In this document: positions 9,752-18,180 of the stretch, in pieces
Layout: every line of letters starts with the position of its first letter
Numbering within the stretch: the stretch's first letter is position 1
Notes under the pieces: model-generated
What the model was told of the DNA's origin: nothing
Seen by the model: only the letters and a program-made list of their open reading frames with translations
Database searches by the model: none
Translations under genes and position numbers: made by a program
NCBI GenBank assembly: GCA_903834925.1
Contig: CAILLA010000090.1
Span: 1-48,809, forward strand
Reading direction: 5' to 3'
DNA length: 48,809 nucleotides
Source of the DNA: an uncultured Schlesneria sp.
Lineage (GTDB): Bacteria; Planctomycetota; Planctomycetia; Planctomycetales; Planctomycetaceae

Positions 9752-10936
9752 CTAATTCTGCCCGGTACGAACCCCCAACGGATAAACTTCGACAATCCCT
9801 TTCATAAAGACTCCCGAACCTGAACCATTCAGGGGCATACGAAATTCGCGATCTAACAAGATGGTCGGGTTGGTTGGAGTCCTAGGAGGATAATCGACGA
9901 TGCGGTACCATTTGAGTAATGATGGCTCAAGCAGATAGCTTCCCTTTTTGAGAAACGGTTTGCCCGTCACTACAATTGTCCGGTTATCATCAGACCCAGG
10001 CCAACCCGTCTCGCCGACATCATCGACGACATCATTTAAATCATCGTCGACACCGGCAATGCCCGGTTGTCCATCCCACCCTGTCCCGCCTGTGGTAAAG
10101 GTAATGGGAAGTGGTTGCTCTTCCTCGATATTGAACGAACGATTAAAGAACACCGCGACATCAATTGATGCCGCCCAACTACTATTATCATTTAGAAACT
10201 TGGGGACAGAGTTTTTTGTGACGGTCATCAGCCAGGTAAATCGCCGCGACTGAACTTCAACACTCACTTTGACCGGAACAAACCCTGTGGGCAAATTCGG
10301 CTCAATAATTGTGCCATCGCTCCAGGATAATGTTGTCCCGTTGACCGTCAGCAAATCACGAACGAAAGCAATCTTGCCCGTAACATCGACCATGATCATT
10401 CGGTATCTGGCATTATTCAAGTTGTTAGAATTCCAGGGCGTAATCGTTGTCGGGATATTCACCACGTCAATCTGTGGCTGTGTCGTCGAAAAGCTCTTCA
10501 CGTTCGTTTCGAATAAGTCCGTCCACGAGTCGGGAAGCGACGCAATCTGTTGAGCAGCGTTAGGAGTAATGGTGGGAGCATTCGTGTTTGGATTCGGCAA
10601 CGGGAACCGCTTGACGGCACCGGCGTTTCCATACAACGTCGATGGCATACTGATACTTGCACCCATCGGGTCAATCAGCCCAAGCGAACCGACAGGGACT
10701 GAATTCAAGATATTTGGATTGGCTTCAATCAATGCTTCGGCGTTGTTTCGTAAGAAAACCGACTGAGTTAATTGGGTCGCCTGAGCTGTCCGCACAATCG
10801 AAATGGGTAATAGCGTCGACAACAAAGCCACGCCGATGCTCATGATCATTACCGACACAAGAACTTCGATAAGACTCACACCGAGTCGTGGGTTCGCTGC
10901 CGTTTGATGATTAGTTGGTAAAGGTTTACGTTTCAT
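9752..10936 (-). CDS. GspI/PilV-like minor pseudopilin with acidic calcium-loop motif
   Basis: 394 residues. Prepilin signal at RLGVSLIEVLVSVMIMSIG, with cleavage after Gly19 and Glu at +5. SLIEVLVS plus the following ALLSTLLPIS resemble GspI/PilV/PulI proteins, where the first mature residue is often not Phe. Its ATG overlaps the stop of the upstream gene in an ATGA, showing translational coupling. Near residues 285-315 it has DGQPGI, then DDDLNDVVDD, then GWPGSDD, almost the same layout as in the giant GspK-like protein. In T2SS, GspI and GspK contact each other at the pseudopilus tip, so a shared calcium-binding module is reasonable, though this is inference. Longer than classical GspI (about 120 residues). 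Confidence 0.78.
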   Translation of the reverse strand: MKRKPLPTNHQTAANPRLGVSLIEVLVSVMIMSIGVALLSTLLPISIVRTAQATQLTQSVFLRNNAEALIEANPNILNSVPVGSLGLIDPMGASISMPSTLYGNAGAVKRFPLPNPNTNAPTITPNAAQQIASLPDSWTDLFETNVKSFSTTQPQIDVVNIPTTITPWNSNNLNNARYRMIMVDVTGKIAFVRDLLTVNGTTLSWSDGTIIEPNLPTGFVPVKVSVEVQSRRFTWLMTVTKNSVPKFLNDNSSWAASIDVAVFFNRSFNIEEEQPLPITFTTGGTGWDGQPGIAGVDDDLNDVVDDVGETGWPGSDDNRTIVVTGKPFLKKGSYLLEPSLLKWYRIVDYPPRTPTNPTILLDREFRMPLNGSGSGVFMKGIVEVYPLGVRTGQN

Positions 10937-12021
10937 TTGTTTGCCACCCGACCTGACTCAGCAAAAAGAAATGGATCAGCTGTCAGGCTCGGATTGCCCG
11001 AGTTCGACTGAGGTACGGGGTTGAGAGGATAGACTCCGACGTTTCCGGTACGAGTCGCAATCGACACAATAACTCGATCCTTCGGCACAAGGGGGGGTGT
11101 CGCAGCGCCATTTTCGGCCGGCACCAACGGCAATGAGTTCGCCAGGTAGCTTGATGAATTTCGACCCGTAAGCGTAGATGTTGCCTTCCATCTCAAAACA
11201 TCACTGGCGTCAGCGATCATCAAGTGGACGATTCCTAACGCGCTCGTATCTCCAACGACCGTCCCACGAGGGGTAAATAGAATGTCCATTTGCGGTGAAT
11301 AGGATGCGGCCAGACTCAATGGACGCCATGTCCGCGGAATCTGCGAACCATCCAGGTCGATCACCGTTCCCCGCGGCAATTGAACCGGTTGAGCGTCACC
11401 GAGAGGTGCCGAAGCTAATTCGAGCGAAAATGAAATCGGATTGACCATTCCCGCCAAGTCCGTATTTGGGCGGTTCAATGTCAAAACCATAACCCCAGGC
11501 GGCGGTTGCGAGGCACAAGAAACTGTCGTCACGGCGGATATTGTGAACCAAGCGCCCGTGTCGGCCGGAATCTGGATCCGATTACCGACCTTCAAAAAAC
11601 CACGACGGTACAAACTGGGCCACGCCGTGCCCGATACTAAAGCTACCTGACGCCCCGTCGCTATTGGTGTTTCACATGTCGCAGCTATATTAAAAGTCAG
11701 CATCCCGGTCTCACGCTGCGGTGCACCGATATATTGAATGGCACTCACCGAATGATTGTCGTTGGGATCGATTAGTAATCGAACCCCACGCACTTCATTC
11801 GCATAGATCGCTTTGTCTCGAGCACCCATTAAAAACGATTGAATCTGCCGGCCTCCGGCGCGCATTCGATCCGCGTTATATGAGAAATTGACTGATGCGA
11901 TCGTCACAGCGGCCAGAATGAGTACGATCGCCAGCACGACCAGCAGTTCGACTAACGTGAATCCACGTCTGGCACGTGTCGTTAACATCGTTGGATGTGG
12001 ATTTTGATGGAAGCGCCGCAT
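10933..12021 (-). CDS. GspH/FimT-like pseudopilin
   Basis: 362 residues. Prepilin signal RARRGFTLVELLVVLAIVLIL with Gly20/Phe21 cleavage. It continues with RMRAGGRQIQSFLMGARDKAI, a pattern typical of GspH/FimT, where a helix carrying an ARxxA-like segment follows the hydrophobic stalk. A G-rich ribosome site lies about nine bases before the ATG at 12019-12021; a later ATG (residue 12) is possible but less likely. It starts 2 bp after the upstream gene and its stop overlaps the downstream start by four bases. GspH is a low-abundance pseudopilin near the tip. About twice the usual length. Confidence 0.75.
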   Translation of the reverse strand: MRRFHQNPHPTMLTTRARRGFTLVELLVVLAIVLILAAVTIASVNFSYNADRMRAGGRQIQSFLMGARDKAIYANEVRGVRLLIDPNDNHSVSAIQYIGAPQRETGMLTFNIAATCETPIATGRQVALVSGTAWPSLYRRGFLKVGNRIQIPADTGAWFTISAVTTVSCASQPPPGVMVLTLNRPNTDLAGMVNPISFSLELASAPLGDAQPVQLPRGTVIDLDGSQIPRTWRPLSLAASYSPQMDILFTPRGTVVGDTSALGIVHLMIADASDVLRWKATSTLTGRNSSSYLANSLPLVPAENGAATPPLVPKDRVIVSIATRTGNVGVYPLNPVPQSNSGNPSLTADPFLFAESGRVANK

Positions 12022-12023
12022 GG

Positions 12024-13289
12024 CTATTTACCCCCCGCGCGCTGATTTAAATTCGTAATATTGTCAAACAACACCTGCAGACTTTTATTGGGATTCGGCG
12101 TCAAAATAGGGGCGGCTAAATAGCCGAAATTCGCGGAGGCCGCCGGCGACCCGACTGGAACATCGGTTGGCTCAAACAGACCGAGCTGCTTATCCGGCCC
12201 TGCCGACACGATTAATGGTGTGTGGAAGGTAAAGAAATCATGCAATCCTACGAAACCTGATCTTCGGGCGGCTTGCTGCGATGCGGTGAGGTTGTTATCA
12301 AACAGAAAGGAATAAAGCTGCGATGTTGAGTCATCGGGATCGATATTCAGCGACTCCGGATCGTCCGTGTCGGGAGCACCGAAAAACGAAAACGGCGGGC
12401 TTCCTCCACTCAGGCCAGGCTGACCGTCAGGTCCTTTCGAAAATGGACTGGCAGGATCATACGGCGGAAGATTTGAAATCAGCAGGGATGCCGGGGTCGG
12501 TCCCGGAAAAAGAGAATTCGGGCGAATTGCCGGGCTAAACGTTGAGGGATTACTACCAGAACCTTCAACCCAACCTGGTGGCTCCTTGATACCATTATTA
12601 TTCAAATCGTCAAACGCCGATGACCCGGAGGCTCCGGAAAAATTCTGTTCGCCACAGCGGATTAGTCGAGTTGGCCAGCGGTAAAACCGGATTGGCTCAC
12701 CCCATGCATCAACCAGACAGGGCATCCCACCGGTTTCCGGTGAAGTTCTGACTTCCGCGCCCGTAAACACATCGTCACCCGGCGATGGCGCACCAAACGA
12801 TTCACCTCTCACCAACATTGCATAAAGGATAATCCCAGACTCATATTTGGGATTGTACGGGGCGGGCAACAATGGGATAGGTAGTGGATATGTCGGTGGC
12901 GAAAGCGGAAAAGTCGGAAATAATCGCTTTACCTGCGATGCATCCAATTCGACGAACGATTGTGGAAATGCCTTTTTGAATCGGGACTTCCGAAAACCGA
13001 TTTCCGCCAGTTTCGCTGACTGCTGATCGCCAGGATTAACCGCATTCCAGTTGGCTGCAGCGATCACTCCGACGTCAGAGAAATCAAACTCATGAAATGC
13101 TCGGACACGATCTTGAATAATGCCATTGGCCTTGGAAATTGTCGCCGCCGTGGCGGCTTCTCGCGCGCTGACAATAAACCGATACGAAGCTGCGGTTAAC
13201 AGCGCCATCATCAGCGCAATGACCGCAATGGCGGCCAGCAACTCGATCATCGTAAAGCCGGCACGGCGATTTTTCGTGTTGCGGGACAT
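12024..13289 (-). CDS. Additional type II secretion pseudopilin (GspG/H-like), role unclear
   Basis: 421 residues. Prepilin signal RRAGFTMIELLAAIAVIALMM with Gly11/Phe12 and Glu at +5. The mature part is long and Pro/Gly/Ser-rich. It contains DGQPGLSGG followed by acidic stretches (DTDDPESLNIDPDD), a looser relative of the acidic motif seen in the GspI- and GspK-like proteins. It sits between the GspG-like and GspH-like genes, where a classical gsp operon has nothing, so it is an extra pilin of this lineage. AGGTG lies eight bases before the ATG. It is 2 bp upstream of the GspH-like gene, so certainly co-translated with it. Confidence 0.72.
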   Translation of the reverse strand: MSRNTKNRRAGFTMIELLAAIAVIALMMALLTAASYRFIVSAREAATAATISKANGIIQDRVRAFHEFDFSDVGVIAAANWNAVNPGDQQSAKLAEIGFRKSRFKKAFPQSFVELDASQVKRLFPTFPLSPPTYPLPIPLLPAPYNPKYESGIILYAMLVRGESFGAPSPGDDVFTGAEVRTSPETGGMPCLVDAWGEPIRFYRWPTRLIRCGEQNFSGASGSSAFDDLNNNGIKEPPGWVEGSGSNPSTFSPAIRPNSLFPGPTPASLLISNLPPYDPASPFSKGPDGQPGLSGGSPPFSFFGAPDTDDPESLNIDPDDSTSQLYSFLFDNNLTASQQAARRSGFVGLHDFFTFHTPLIVSAGPDKQLGLFEPTDVPVGSPAASANFGYLAAPILTPNPNKSLQVLFDNITNLNQRAGGK

Positions 13290-13343
13290 GTTTAAGACAC
13301 CTGGAAAACAAAACTAGCCTAAGTCAATCAAGCTGCAATAAGC

Positions 13344-14270
13344 TCACGGTTGCAGCTGGCCGTTCGAAAAATTGGTGATATTGTCAGCTTCCGGCGCACG
13401 CTCTTTGACGGTTGGCGAACCGGAACTCGCAGTAGGCAATAGATCAGTTGTTTTCGGCAAATAAGGCCCACCATATCCGTAGACGCGATCGTATCCAGGC
13501 GAAATAATCTGGTGGCCGTTGGGCTTCCATGGTTGACTGGTGAGCTGTGCGCCCTGCAGGTAAGGAATAGTCAATCCACCGCCGCCGAATTCTGTCGTTG
13601 TCGCATACCCCTGTCCGTCGTAACCGCTGTAATAAAGGTAGGGATTGGTTTGCGATGGAAGATTGTCTTTGTATTCAGGAAATCCGTTCTTGTTGACGTC
13701 AGTGAATCGGGATGGAACGAACTCGAACAAAGGAGCTTCTCGACTGGACCCACCTCGATCAAACGGGCTTGCAGGATTTTTCGAAAAACCAGTACAGGGA
13801 CCGATCTGCCCTGCGATATTGTTTTGAGCCGTTGTACCTGGGGTGTCATTGCCATTGACTCCGCCGAGAAAGAAAACCAGGCATTCCCCTACGCTTAACG
13901 TGATGATCTCGGTTTTCGTCCCGTTACCATTAATATCGTGGTCGCCAAAATCATAATTCGGCCAGATTTGTCGAATCAGCGCCGCACTGTTGATGGTCGC
14001 CTTAGTACTGGTCCAATCGGTAGACTTTTCGCAAAGGACAATACTGCTAGGGGGCTCGATTCCGTGATCCGCTTTGAACCGGGCAATCGCCGAATCAAGC
14101 TGGCTGATTTCGTTGGCGACACCGGCAATCCGAGTGTTCTTGATCGCGCCACCAATCGCAGGCAGAATCAATGACATCAGGATCGCGATGATCACAATCA
14201 CCACCATCAATTCAATTAACGTAAAACCGCTTCGACGGTTGTCAGTTTTTCGGGTTCGGGATCCCACCAT
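13344..14270 (-). CDS. gspG: GspG-like major pseudopilin
   Basis: 308 residues. Prepilin signal RRSGFTLIELMVVIVIIAILM (Gly15/Phe16), then LPAIGGAIKNTRIAGVANEIS and LDSAIARFKADHGIEP. That last pattern, a helix followed by a lone ordering of residues through a short loop, is typical of GspG and PilE-type pilins. GspG polymerises into the pseudopilus. Position directly after GspF matches classical gsp operons. The C-terminal half is longer than in model GspG (about 140 residues) and contains DHDINGNGTK and DVNKNGFPEYKDN, possible calcium loops like the single calcium site known in GspG. AGGA lies eight bases before the ATG. First pilin of the G-to-K set; a fold-back repeat separates it from gspF. 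Confidence 0.78.
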   Translation of the reverse strand: MVGSRTRKTDNRRSGFTLIELMVVIVIIAILMSLILPAIGGAIKNTRIAGVANEISQLDSAIARFKADHGIEPPSSIVLCEKSTDWTSTKATINSAALIRQIWPNYDFGDHDINGNGTKTEIITLSVGECLVFFLGGVNGNDTPGTTAQNNIAGQIGPCTGFSKNPASPFDRGGSSREAPLFEFVPSRFTDVNKNGFPEYKDNLPSQTNPYLYYSGYDGQGYATTTEFGGGGLTIPYLQGAQLTSQPWKPNGHQIISPGYDRVYGYGGPYLPKTTDLLPTASSGSPTVKERAPEADNITNFSNGQLQP

Positions 14271-14310
14271 GATTCATTCCTAGGATTGATGCCGGGCGTA
14301 TTTCGAGTTA

Positions 14311-14459
14311 GGGAACCCGAGAGCTGAAGCGGCTAGAGAATAGTCTCGAGAAAGTAGTAAGTAGACAAATCCATGAATCGATTTCTTGCCTTGAATCTGT
14401 CTACTTTCTACTTTCTCACTATCAACTTTCTAGTCGCTTCGACTCCCCCGGCTCACCTG
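14311..14459. repeat. Fold-back intergenic repeat, copy 1
   Basis: The core 14326-14440 (115 bp) begins GAAGCGGCTAGAG and ends CTAGTCGCTTC. Its two halves are imperfect reverse complements, including GAGAAAGTAGTAAGTAGACA against TGTCTACTTTCTACTTTCTC with one mismatch. A second copy of the same core length lies at 16059-16173, about 80 percent identical by hand count. It fills the gap between gspF and gspG and could act as a hairpin at the 3' end of the gspF message. Confidence 0.75.
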
Positions 14460-14467
14460 GGATTTTA

Positions 14468-15757
14468 CTATGACAAATCGTTTAATAGCTTGATCAGGGG
14501 CATGAAGAGGGCGATGACGATGAAGCCGACGATCAGACCCAGGATCACCACCATCAGTGGCTCCAACAGGTTGACCAGGCCTTCCACCAGCACCCCGACC
14601 TCTTCGTCGAATACATCCGAGACTTTGTAAAGCATCGTATCCAAAGCACCGGTTTCTTCGCCGACGTCGACCATGTTCACCACGATCTCGTCCACCGTTC
14701 TTGTTTCACGTAACGGAACCGCCATCGATTCCCCTTCGCGAATCGCCGCGATGATATGTTCGTACGCCTTATAAAAGACCGCGTTTCCTGCGGTGTCACG
14801 AGTAATCGCCAGAGCTTCGAGGATGGGCACACCGGATGCCACCAGCGTTCCCAGCGTTCGACACGTTCTCGCAATAATTGACTTTCTAAAGATCAAACCG
14901 AGTAGCGGGATTTTGAGTGAGATCCAATCGACGACGAACGCCCCCGTTTTGTTCTTTTTGATAATCTTGATCATTAACCACAGAGCAAACGGGATGACAG
15001 GGCCGAGATACCAGTAGTTCACGACACTGTCGCTGCACTGGATCAGCACCACCGTAATGCCAGGCAATTCAGTCCCGAAGTCGTCGAAGATCTTCTTAAA
15101 CTTTGGAATGATGTAATACATGATGAAGCCGACGATCAGTGTGGCGACCGTAATAACGGCGCACGGATAGATCATGGCCCCCTTGACTTTTCGCTTCAAA
15201 CTTTCAGACCGCTCTTTGAACTCGGCCAATCGTTGAAGAATGACTTCCAGGGCACCGCCCGCCTCACCCGCCTTCACCATGTTGACGTAAAGGTTGTCAA
15301 ACGCCTTGGGTTGCTTGGCCATCGCTTCCGACAGCGTACTGCCTGATTCGATGTCGTCGATGACACCGACCAGGGAGCTCTTGAGTGGACCAGGCTTACA
15401 TTGATTTTCCAGGATGCGAAGACTTCGCAGAATCGGCAGACCGGCGTCTTGCAGCGTCGACAATTGACGGGTGAACGTACAAAGCTTCTTGCCGCTGACG
15501 CCGCCGAAAGAAAACCCGCCCCCTTTTTTCTTCTTTGGTGGTGGCTTTTTCTTTCCCTCGGCCTGAGCCTTGGGATCGCCCTTCGTTTTGGCGTTGTCGG
15601 TCTTGGTCTTCTTATCCTTACCCTTTTCCCGAATCTTCGTGACGAAGAAACCCTTCTCACGAATCCGTGATTGAGCTTCCTGTTCGGACGCGGCGTCGAT
15701 GGTGTCTTTCACCTCGAGACCCGTATTGTCCATCGCTTCATACTGGAATGTCGGCAT
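14468..15757 (-). CDS. gspF: Type II secretion / type IV pilus inner-membrane platform protein GspF/PilC
   Basis: 429 residues from the ATG at 15755-15757, preceded by GGAG; the longer frame to 15820 adds an implausible leader. MPTFQYEAMDNTG is a typical GspF start. Residues 46-80 are a Lys/Pro-rich linker not found in ordinary GspF. Two T2SSF domains follow (about 92-215 and 295-420), each with the conserved FTRQLSTLQDAGLPILRSL- or RTLGTLVASGVPILEAL-type opening and the GEETGALDTML / GEAGGALEVIL signature. Transmembrane segments are at about 196-216, 250-268 and 399-420. GspF is the rotor-like platform under the pseudopilus that engages the GspE ATPase. Neighbours on the same strand are a GspE upstream and the pseudopilins downstream. 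Confidence 0.95.
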   Translation of the reverse strand: MPTFQYEAMDNTGLEVKDTIDAASEQEAQSRIREKGFFVTKIREKGKDKKTKTDNAKTKGDPKAQAEGKKKPPPKKKKGGGFSFGGVSGKKLCTFTRQLSTLQDAGLPILRSLRILENQCKPGPLKSSLVGVIDDIESGSTLSEAMAKQPKAFDNLYVNMVKAGEAGGALEVILQRLAEFKERSESLKRKVKGAMIYPCAVITVATLIVGFIMYYIIPKFKKIFDDFGTELPGITVVLIQCSDSVVNYWYLGPVIPFALWLMIKIIKKNKTGAFVVDWISLKIPLLGLIFRKSIIARTCRTLGTLVASGVPILEALAITRDTAGNAVFYKAYEHIIAAIREGESMAVPLRETRTVDEIVVNMVDVGEETGALDTMLYKVSDVFDEEVGVLVEGLVNLLEPLMVVILGLIVGFIVIALFMPLIKLLNDLS

Positions 15758-16250
15758 CGCCCGTCTCCGATCAATTTCACTCGCGCTGCAGCAGAAATGT
15801 ACTCTTAAATCATCTCGCAATCTCGTGGCTGCGGCGTTGGCAGCCTTGGTATTGCAAGCTCAAATTACGACTTGGACTCTTTCCCAACTGTTCTTTGTAA
15901 CATTCAACAATCGAAATCCCTGTTTTGCCGACACCAAAACTGATGGGGTCAGGAATTATTGATTACATTACTTGTGCCAACATTGTTAATTATCGACTCA
16001 TCACACCGGATTGTCTGAAAACTAACGTTTTCCCAAACAAAGAGCCCGAGGGAGAGCCGAAGCGGCTAGAGAGTAGTCATGAGAGAGTAGATAGTAGAAA
16101 AATCAATGAATCAATTTCGTGTCTTGAATTGGTCTACTTTCCACTCGCTTCGCATCAACTTTCTCGTCGCTTCGACTCCCCAACTCACCTAATTTCCTGG
16201 ACGCGAACATCTTCGTTCGTGCCTCTACTTTCTAATAACTACTCTCTCAC
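15758..16250. other. Gene-free stretch between gspE and gspF
   Basis: About 490 bp with no convincing ORF. It contains fold-back repeat copy 2 (16042-16190). A shorter related piece at about 16228-16258 carries CTCTACTTTCT and ACTACTCTCTCACTC and touches the stop codon of the upstream gspE. The AT-rich part near 15950-16010 could hold the gspF promoter, but I found no good pair of boxes. Confidence 0.5.
16042..16190. repeat. Fold-back intergenic repeat, copy 2
   Basis: Core 16059-16173 (115 bp), GAAGCGGCTAGAG to CGTCGCTTC, same length as copy 1. Its arms are more diverged from each other than those of copy 1, but the outer 8-12 bp still pair. Both copies are flanked by similar sequence (CCCGAG on the left, GACTCCC...CTCACCT on the right), so the full unit is about 149 bp. 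Confidence 0.7.
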
Positions 16251-17954
16251 TCAGCCTGCGTCTTCCATCACTGTTTCGCGAACAACTTCGTCGATTGTTG
16301 TAATACCGTCGAAGATCAATTTCAGACCCGCTTCGCGAAGAGTGGTCATCCCTTGACCGCGAGCGAAGTTTCGAATTTCATCCACGTTGGCGTTCGATGA
16401 GACCAGGTCTCGAATATCGTCTGTCACGTCCAGCAATTCATAAATCCCGCATCGGCCTTTGTAGCCCGAGTTATTACATCGCTGGCAACCGCGACCATAG
16501 TAGAACTTATATTGACGAGCCTGAGCGATCGGCAGTTGAAGCTCCATTAACAACTCATCGCTTGGTTCAAATTGCGTTCGGCATTCTGTACAGATCTTGC
16601 GAACAAGTCGTTGAGCCAGAACCGCTTCGACCGTCGCCGTAATCAGAAACGGCTCAATCCCCATGTCGCGAAGTCGAGTGATCGTGCTCGGTGCGTCGTT
16701 CGTATGAAGGGTGCTGAAAACCAGGTGCCCGGTCAACGCACTTTGAATAGCGACTTCCGCCGTTTCAAAGTCTCGAATCTCACCCACCAGAATCGTATCG
16801 GGATCGTGCCGCAAAATGGCTCGCAAGACCGTCGCAAACGTCACTTGAATATCGGGATTAACAGGGACCTGGATTAGACCGTCGATTTCATATTCGATCG
16901 GATCTTCGGTCGTGATGATCTTGGTTTCAATGTCGTTGAGTTCGTTGAGTGCCGAATAGAGCGTGGTTGTTTTACCACTACCCGTCGGCCCGGTGACCAG
17001 CACAATTCCGTTAGGACGTTTAATGACGGAACGGAACCGAGTGAGGGTCGTTGCGTCCATACCGATCTTGTTCAAGTCGAGTTGCACAACGGTTCGGTCG
17101 AGCACTCGCATAACGACCGCTTCACCAAACAGGGTTGGCAACACGCTAACTCTTAAGTCGACCTGGTGACCACCAACGCTCAGCTCAATACGACCGTCCT
17201 GAGGCAACCGCCGCTCGGCGATATCCAGCTCGGACATAATTTTAATACGCGAGACAATCGCGTTCGCCAGATGCCGGGGTGGTGGGACCAGTTCATAAAG
17301 CATTCCGTCCGCTTTGATCCGGACCCGGAATTCGTCTTCGAACGGTTCAAAGTGAATATCGCTCGCCTGATCCTTGATCGCCAGCAACAGGATCATGTTC
17401 AGCAGCTTACGGATCGGCGCTTCATCCCCATCAGGTGAGAGATCATGAGCACGATCACTCTTGCCCGACGTCGCCGGTGCATCTTCTTCGAGCTTGGCAA
17501 TAATGTCTTCGATGCTCTCTTCACGTCCCGCGTACTGACGGGCAATTGCCGCTTCGACATCCCTGGCATTCGAAACAGCGCCGCGAACATCAACCCCCAG
17601 CATGCTGCGAAGATCGTCAAGCGCACCCAAATTCTGCGGATCGGCCATCGCCACTGTCAGAACGTTATCTTTCAGAGAAATCGGAATGATTTTGTAGACA
17701 TCGGCCATCGTCTGAGGAACCAGCTCAAGCGCCTTGGCTGGAATAGTCGTCTCAGCCAGATTAACGACCGGCATCCCCCACTGTTCGGCGAGTGCTTCCG
17801 TGACTTGAGCTTCGGTAATGAAGCCCATGGTGATTGCGATCTGGCCGGTCAGCTCACCCTGCCCCTGCTTCTTCGCTTCGAGCACGTCCCACAGCTGGTC
17901 TTCTGTGAGATACCCAAGATCAACAAGAATCTGACCGAACCGCCGATGAGCCAT
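16251..17954 (-). CDS. gspE: GspE/PilB-type assembly ATPase (copy nearest gspF)
   Basis: 567 residues, normal for the family. The N-terminal MshEN/GspE_N region (about 1-150) opens HRRFGQILVDLGYLTEDQL. The ATPase core has Walker A GPTGSGKTTT near residue 320, Asp box TTEDPIEYE, Walker B ILVGEIRDFETAE and the His box TLHTNDAP. A tetracysteine zinc motif is present: CTEC, then CQRC about 40 residues later. It powers pseudopilus assembly through GspF, which lies just downstream. No strong ribosome site precedes the ATG at 17954. A second GspE-type ATPase lies upstream (19645-21339), so the two are paralogues within one locus, with PilT between them. Confidence 0.95.
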   Translation of the reverse strand: MAHRRFGQILVDLGYLTEDQLWDVLEAKKQGQGELTGQIAITMGFITEAQVTEALAEQWGMPVVNLAETTIPAKALELVPQTMADVYKIIPISLKDNVLTVAMADPQNLGALDDLRSMLGVDVRGAVSNARDVEAAIARQYAGREESIEDIIAKLEEDAPATSGKSDRAHDLSPDGDEAPIRKLLNMILLLAIKDQASDIHFEPFEDEFRVRIKADGMLYELVPPPRHLANAIVSRIKIMSELDIAERRLPQDGRIELSVGGHQVDLRVSVLPTLFGEAVVMRVLDRTVVQLDLNKIGMDATTLTRFRSVIKRPNGIVLVTGPTGSGKTTTLYSALNELNDIETKIITTEDPIEYEIDGLIQVPVNPDIQVTFATVLRAILRHDPDTILVGEIRDFETAEVAIQSALTGHLVFSTLHTNDAPSTITRLRDMGIEPFLITATVEAVLAQRLVRKICTECRTQFEPSDELLMELQLPIAQARQYKFYYGRGCQRCNNSGYKGRCGIYELLDVTDDIRDLVSSNANVDEIRNFARGQGMTTLREAGLKLIFDGITTIDEVVRETVMEDAG

Positions 17955-18180
17955 TTTAGGTCACGTTCATAAATGAAGCCAAATTGATAAGCCGCCGCCC
18001 GATTAGACCAACCGGGAAATCCTGATGAATCACGAAAGAAATGCAACCGAACCAAACATCAACTAAGTCTTTTTAACACGAAACACTATAGAACAATTCA
18101 GTCGGGCTAATAATGTAGAGCCCGAGGGCTTACGCCGCCCGACTCTCCGCTGCCTCACCTCGAATGCCCCATTCGCGTCT

